Part shown: one piece after another, positions 7,225-9,906 of the stretch
Position numbering within the stretch: position 1 is the first letter of the stretch
Layout of the letters: the number at the start of each line of letters is the position of its first letter
Source: Sulfurimonadaceae bacterium
Lineage (GTDB): Bacteria > Campylobacterota > Campylobacteria > Campylobacterales > Sulfurimonadaceae
DNA length: 9,906 bases
Direction of reading: 5' to 3'
NCBI GenBank assembly: GCA_030610325.1
Contig: JAUWRZ010000048.1
Coordinates: forward strand, 1-9,906
The notes under the pieces: model-generated
Told to the model about the DNA's origin: nothing
Database searches by the model: none
The model's input: only the letters and a program-made list of their open reading frames with translations
Program-made: the position numbers and the translations under genes

Positions 7225-7229
7225 GTCTG
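7201..7229 (-). terminator. Probable terminator of the hisIE unit, inside the 3' end of the radical SAM gene
   Basis: On the minus strand, just past the last gene of the hisIE unit, CAGACTTA (7229-7222) can pair with TAAGTCCG (7216-7209) around a five-base loop. That is eight pairs including one G-U. ATCTTTTTC follows, with the T-run at 7205-7201. This is the form of an intrinsic terminator, though the stem is AT-rich. It covers the last codons and the stop of the convergent plus-strand gene. Read from the plus strand, the same hairpin is followed only by ATATTTAATG, a poor T-run. Confidence 0.45.
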
Positions 7230-7233
7230 ATAT

Positions 7234-7782
7234 TTAATGTGCAAAGACTCTCTGAAAATGGGAGACCTGCTTAAAGTAGGGTGGATAGTCGAAGCTTACA
7301 TTGAAGTGCTTTGATTTTCCCGGAGCCAGGTCTTTAGCAACGATAACAGTCTCTTCGAGCTTCTGCGGCCGATAAGCCCTTTTGTCACCACCACCGAAAA
7401 AATCACCCATGCCACTTGGTCTAAAGAACGAACCACCCTTGACATTACCGGTCACATGCCCTCTGTTGACTATCTTGAACTCGACCTTTACCGTACCGAT
7501 AGTGTAATTTCCCGTATTTTTGACATAACCGCTGTAGACGATCCTCTCGGTAGAGAGATATCGCTTGTTCTTAAGACCGGCAAGTGTGACTTTTTTTGTA
7601 TATTTGTCCAGGGCGAGTATGAGAAAAGCGCTAACAAGTGTCATGACTAGAAGTGAGGAGAAGATCATAGCGTTGCGGACACTGGACTTCTCTTCTCTGA
7701 GAGAGATGATGACCAGCATCACAAAGATAACGACAGTCACGATGATCACGGCATAATGCCAGATAGTAAGATAGGTCATCAT
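7234..7782 (-). CDS. Two-helix membrane protein with extracytoplasmic beta-rich domain, DUF2393-like
   Basis: About 182 residues from the ATG at 7782, whose ATGA overlaps the stop of the preceding gene. A GTG at 7788 would add two residues, and AGGAG at 7797-7793 could serve either start. Two hydrophobic helices come first (about residues 9-29 and 39-59, with the Arg/Glu/Lys-rich loop REEKSSVR between). A domain outside the membrane follows, rich in short alternating strands: RIVYSGYVKNTGNYTIGTVKVEFKIVN and, near the end, LAPGKSKHFNVSFDYPPYF. This pattern resembles immunoglobulin-like or FxLYD-like domains. A glycine/aromatic insert, GGSFFRPSGMGDFFGGGDK, sits in the middle. There is no cysteine. 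The architecture matches its neighbour, so the two are probably old paralogues. I believe they belong with DUF2393 proteins of Campylobacterota, but this is recalled. Function unknown. Confidence 0.82.
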   Translation of the reverse strand: MMTYLTIWHYAVIIVTVVIFVMLVIISLREEKSSVRNAMIFSSLLVMTLVSAFLILALDKYTKKVTLAGLKNKRYLSTERIVYSGYVKNTGNYTIGTVKVEFKIVNRGHVTGNVKGGSFFRPSGMGDFFGGGDKRAYRPQKLEETVIVAKDLAPGKSKHFNVSFDYPPYFKQVSHFQRVFAH

Positions 7783-8291
7783 CTGCACTTCGCTCCTACG
7801 GATAGATTATAATCTCTACTATAGCGAAAAGGATCGACAATGATCTTGAAAGCGACTGTCTGACCACTGAGAACTTCTTTTGTCACTATCGTCTCTTTTT
7901 TAAAAGGGTTTAATGGATAGAGCAGATCAAGAACAGGATTGTGGGCTATCTTATAGACTCCGGCAGTCACGGCACACTCTGAAAAATCCAGATCTGATTC
8001 ATTGGTCAGCTTTCCATGGACAATAAGTGCTTCTGTGAACTCGAGTGCTCTATAGTTCTCTATGGTCGTAGAGTTTTTGAAAAGGTAGGCATGCAACTGC
8101 AGATAGCCAACGGTAGGAAGAGTCATAAGTACAGTGAAAGCCAGAATGACCATCAAGGCAGCAAATCCGGTCCTTCTGTGAAGTAAGATGGCAAGGATTA
8201 GGAGTAAGATAAAGAGCAATAGCGTAGCACCGAAAAGCATATAATCGTATGGGATCAGCTGTTCGATGAACGCATTGATCTTTACTTTCAT
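7779..8291 (-). CDS. Two-helix membrane protein with extracytoplasmic domain, DUF2393-like, coupled to hisIE
   Basis: 170 residues. The ATG at 8291 overlaps the hisIE stop as ATGA, so it is almost certainly co-translated with hisIE. Hydrophobic helices lie at about residues 18-38 and 43-66, separated by HRRTG, and the remaining hundred residues should face the periplasm. That domain contains ALIVHGKLTNESDLDFSECAVTA and ends with AFKIIVDPFRYSRDYNLSVGAKCR. The layout is the same as in the next gene: a VxGxxxN strand, then a longer strand pair, then a final strand. Its only two cysteines, Cys106 and Cys169, both fall in the outer domain and could form a disulfide. Function is unknown; the DUF2393 assignment is a recollection with moderate confidence. 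Confidence 0.82.
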   Translation of the reverse strand: MKVKINAFIEQLIPYDYMLFGATLLLFILLLILAILLHRRTGFAALMVILAFTVLMTLPTVGYLQLHAYLFKNSTTIENYRALEFTEALIVHGKLTNESDLDFSECAVTAGVYKIAHNPVLDLLYPLNPFKKETIVTKEVLSGQTVAFKIIVDPFRYSRDYNLSVGAKCR

Positions 8292-8968
8292 GACGAGCGT
8301 GCACTCTTTTCTGCAATACCGCTCATATCAAAACGGCGGGCAAGTTCCTGTTTGATGCGGTCTGGAGAGATGTTCTTATAGCCGAGAGCGACGAGGACAT
8401 GGTAGGTCAGGTCTGCAGCCTCATAGATGATCTCATCCTCATTGTCGTCTTTAACGGCAAAGCTGAACTCGCCTGCCTCTTCAACGACTTTTTTTAAGAT
8501 AGTGTTCTCGCCTTTAGCAAAGAGCTTGGCAGTCCATGAAGTCTCCGGATCAGCCTTCTTTCGGTCGAGAATAGTGTGGTAGAGTTCATCGATCACACCA
8601 TACATGGCTGTCGTGTTGACCTCTTGCTCTATAGTGACCTCACCACTGTCTAACTCGGTAAAGAAGCATGAACGTCGTCCTGTGTGACAGGCGACTCCCT
8701 CCTGATCCACTTTGATGAGCAGGGTATCGTTGTCACAGTCGATGAAAAAGGACTTGATATGTTGAAGATGACCGCTGCTCTCACCCTTCTTCCAGATACG
8801 CTGTTTTGATCGTGAGAAGTAGTGGGCTGTCTTTGTCTGTAAGGAGAGCTCTAGTGCTTCTCTGTCCATGTATGCCATCATCAGTATCTCGTTGTTCTCA
8901 TGGTCCTGGACGATAACGGGCAGTAGGTCTGATTTTTCCCAGTCTACACGGTTTAGGATCTCTTGCAT
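8288..8968 (-). CDS. hisIE: Bifunctional phosphoribosyl-AMP cyclohydrolase / phosphoribosyl-ATP pyrophosphatase
   Basis: 226 residues, a fused enzyme for the second and third steps of histidine synthesis. The N-terminal HisI cyclohydrolase half (about 1-115) shows GESSGHLQHI (62-71), the metal-binding DCDND (77-81) and GVACHTGRRSCF (91-102). Cys78, Cys94 and Cys101 are the expected zinc ligands. The C-terminal HisE pyrophosphatase half (about 125-215) has the MazG-like helices LKKVVEEAGEFSFAVK and DEIIYEAADLTYHVLVAL with the acidic metal-binding residues. The ATG at 8968 follows AGGAA (8981-8977) at a spacing of eight. No other his gene is nearby, so the pathway genes are scattered. The stop overlaps the next start as ATGA, giving a three-gene unit. 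Confidence 0.97.
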   Translation of the reverse strand: MQEILNRVDWEKSDLLPVIVQDHENNEILMMAYMDREALELSLQTKTAHYFSRSKQRIWKKGESSGHLQHIKSFFIDCDNDTLLIKVDQEGVACHTGRRSCFFTELDSGEVTIEQEVNTTAMYGVIDELYHTILDRKKADPETSWTAKLFAKGENTILKKVVEEAGEFSFAVKDDNEDEIIYEAADLTYHVLVALGYKNISPDRIKQELARRFDMSGIAEKSARSS

Positions 8969-8988
8969 AGGGTATGTTCCTGATAGGT

Positions 8989-8994
8989 ATTATA
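8989..8994 (-). promoter_or_regulatory. Probable -10 element of the hisIE unit
   Basis: A perfect TATAAT reads on the minus strand from 8994 to 8989, twenty bases before the hisIE ATG. The start of transcription would fall near 8982, just upstream of the AGGAA ribosome binding site, giving a very short leader. No good TTGACA lies upstream, in line with Campylobacterota promoters. The short leader leaves no room for a his attenuator. Confidence 0.45.
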
Positions 8995-9038
8995 GTTGAT
9001 AAGCAAATGTGATGCCAATAAGTGGGTGAGGGGTAAAA

Positions 9039-9112
9039 GGGGAGTCGGGAATGGGAAAAGGAGGGTACTAAGTCAGTGCTTATATTCCCAATTTCCCATT
9101 TACCATCTCCTC
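9039..9112. repeat. Long imperfect inverted repeat between the SPFH gene and hisIE
   Basis: The left arm (9039-9072) and the reverse complement of the right arm (9079-9112) align over about 34 bases with small gaps, around the six-base centre TCAGTG. The best blocks are AATGGGAAA (9050-9058) against TTTCCCATT (9092-9100) and TAAG (9069-9072) against CTTA (9079-9082). One arm is purine-rich (G and A runs) and the other pyrimidine-rich. The element begins seven bases past the SPFH stop on the minus strand. No T-run follows the stem, so it is not a standard terminator. It may be a small dispersed repeat; a loosely similar stretch, GGAAATAGGGAATTGG, lies at 1564-1579. Confidence 0.5.
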
Positions 9113-9118
9113 AGAGTG

Positions 9119-9904
9119 CTATTTAATAGCAGTCTGGCGTTGAGGGTCTTTCATATCTACCCAGATGTTTGGCGTTGCGCCACCAGGTGTCAGGAAGATC
9201 TTAGCGTCTTTGTTCTCACGCAGAGCATCGTTGAACATGCCCTGTACCTTGATCTGCTCAAGTTGAAGGAGCTGCTCGGTCAATGACTTACTTATGAGAT
9301 TGTTGGCTTGTGCTGTCGCATCCGCTTTGATCTTGATGGCTGTCGCTTTACCTTCTGCCCGGATCTTCACTGCTTCAGCAAGACCTTCTGCTTCAGCAGC
9401 ACGTTTGAACGCTTCCTGCTTAGCCCGTTGGACTTCCTGCTCAGCACGCTGGACTTCCTGCTTGGCTACCTGAACACGCTCTATCTGCTCTTTGACCTTT
9501 GCAGGTAGTACGATCTCACGAAGCTGGATAGACTGGAAGAGTGCCGGTGAGTTCTTTTGGCTCTCTACACTTTTACGGATACCTTTTTCGATCTGTTCAG
9601 CGATGGTGTTACGCATCTGTGGCAGTGACTCGGCATCGTACTTACCGACGACATTACGGACGACATCACGGACGACCGGGTTGATGATCTTCTCTTCCCA
9701 GCTAAAGCCCCAGTTGGAGATAGTCTGAGCAGCGAACTGTGAGTTCAGACGATACTGAACAGTAAGTTCGATACCCACGGGAAGACCACGTTTATCTAGT
9801 ACTGTGATGGCAGGTTTGACAGCGATACCAGTACCGGCAGAGCCAGTTGATCGGTCGATCCGGTCAGCATAGTTGATGATACGTACTTTTGTATCGACCA
9901 GATA
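9119..9904 (-). CDS. SPFH / prohibitin (band 7) family protein, N-terminal part outside window
   Basis: The frame is open to the right edge, so the GTG at 9778 is not the true start. Residues further upstream read YLVDTKVRIINYADRIDRSTG and continue into TVLDKRGLPVGIELTVQYRL. About 261 residues are visible. They contain most of an SPFH domain (ELTVQYRLN, VVRDVVRNVVGKYDAESL, QSIQLREIVLPAKVKEQI) followed by a long charged coiled coil (VQVAKQEVQRAEQEVQRAK, then AEAEGLAEAVKIRAEGKA). The C-terminal tail is LTPGGATPNIWVDMKD. Such proteins form large ring assemblies at membranes, usually anchored by an N-terminal helix not seen here, and often act with FtsH-type proteases. The coil contains a seven-residue repeat (EVQRAxQ) backed by a 21-base DNA repeat at 9430-9462. 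hisIE lies downstream on the same strand but appears to have its own promoter. Confidence 0.93.
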   Translation of the reverse strand, partial: YLVDTKVRIINYADRIDRSTGSAGTGIAVKPAITVLDKRGLPVGIELTVQYRLNSQFAAQTISNWGFSWEEKIINPVVRDVVRNVVGKYDAESLPQMRNTIAEQIEKGIRKSVESQKNSPALFQSIQLREIVLPAKVKEQIERVQVAKQEVQRAEQEVQRAKQEAFKRAAEAEGLAEAVKIRAEGKATAIKIKADATAQANNLISKSLTEQLLQLEQIKVQGMFNDALRENKDAKIFLTPGGATPNIWVDMKDPQRQTAIK

Positions 9905-9906
9905 GA

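Noticed and set aside
9119..9778. Reading the SPFH protein as starting at the GTG at 9778.
   Set aside because: The frame remains open to the right edge with SPFH-like sequence (TVLDKRGLPVGIELTVQYRL), so the start is outside the window.
1..9906. CRISPR arrays, tRNA or rRNA genes, insertion sequences, phage or toxin-antitoxin genes.
   Set aside because: No regularly spaced direct repeats, no cloverleaf-like sequence, no transposase motifs and no unexplained small ORF pairs were seen.

Overview
The window looks like a chromosomal housekeeping segment of a Campylobacterota (epsilonproteobacterial) genome, probably a sulfur-oxidising Sulfurimonas/Sulfurovum-like organism. This rests on the gene set and order (yraN-trxA-trxB, dapB-purF, fused hisIE beside small two-helix membrane proteins), on a Campylobacter-style promoter (TTTTAAG plus TATAAT) before trxA, and on the character of the proteins. 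It is inferred from reading the sequence, not from a database search.

Left part, plus strand: the 3' two thirds or so of a molybdopterin formate dehydrogenase catalytic subunit gene enters from the left edge and ends at 1558. A 313-base stretch with no convincing gene follows. It holds short direct repeats and an imperfect REP/MITE-like inverted repeat. Next comes yraN, which I start at a TTG at 1872 rather than at the far upstream GTG.

Centre, plus strand (2350-7224): a tight block of six genes behind one recognisable promoter. These are trxA, a membrane-anchored protein that resembles a thioredoxin fold but has no cysteine, trxB, dapB, purF and a TIGR01212/YhcC-type radical SAM gene. Intergenic gaps are 16 bases or less, and two junctions are TAATG overlaps. 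The block joins the thioredoxin/thioredoxin reductase pair with lysine/diaminopimelate and purine synthesis enzymes. One of these, PurF, is of the [4Fe-4S] type with an N-terminal nucleophile cysteine.

Right part, minus strand: a convergent unit reads leftwards from about 8994 to 7234. It contains hisIE (fused, two steps of histidine synthesis) and two small, apparently paralogous membrane proteins, each with two N-terminal helices and an extracytoplasmic beta-rich domain. Each junction in this unit offers an ATGA overlap. The unit seems to end in a hairpin plus T-run lying inside the 3' end of the convergent radical SAM gene. Upstream of it on the same strand is the C-terminal part of an SPFH/prohibitin-family gene, cut by the right edge. 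A long imperfect hairpin lies between that gene and hisIE.

I see no rRNA or tRNA gene, CRISPR array, transposase or phage gene. The most interesting items are the cysteine-free thioredoxin-like protein between trxA and trxB, and the pair of membrane proteins coupled to hisIE. I found nothing that clearly amounts to a new defence or mobile system.
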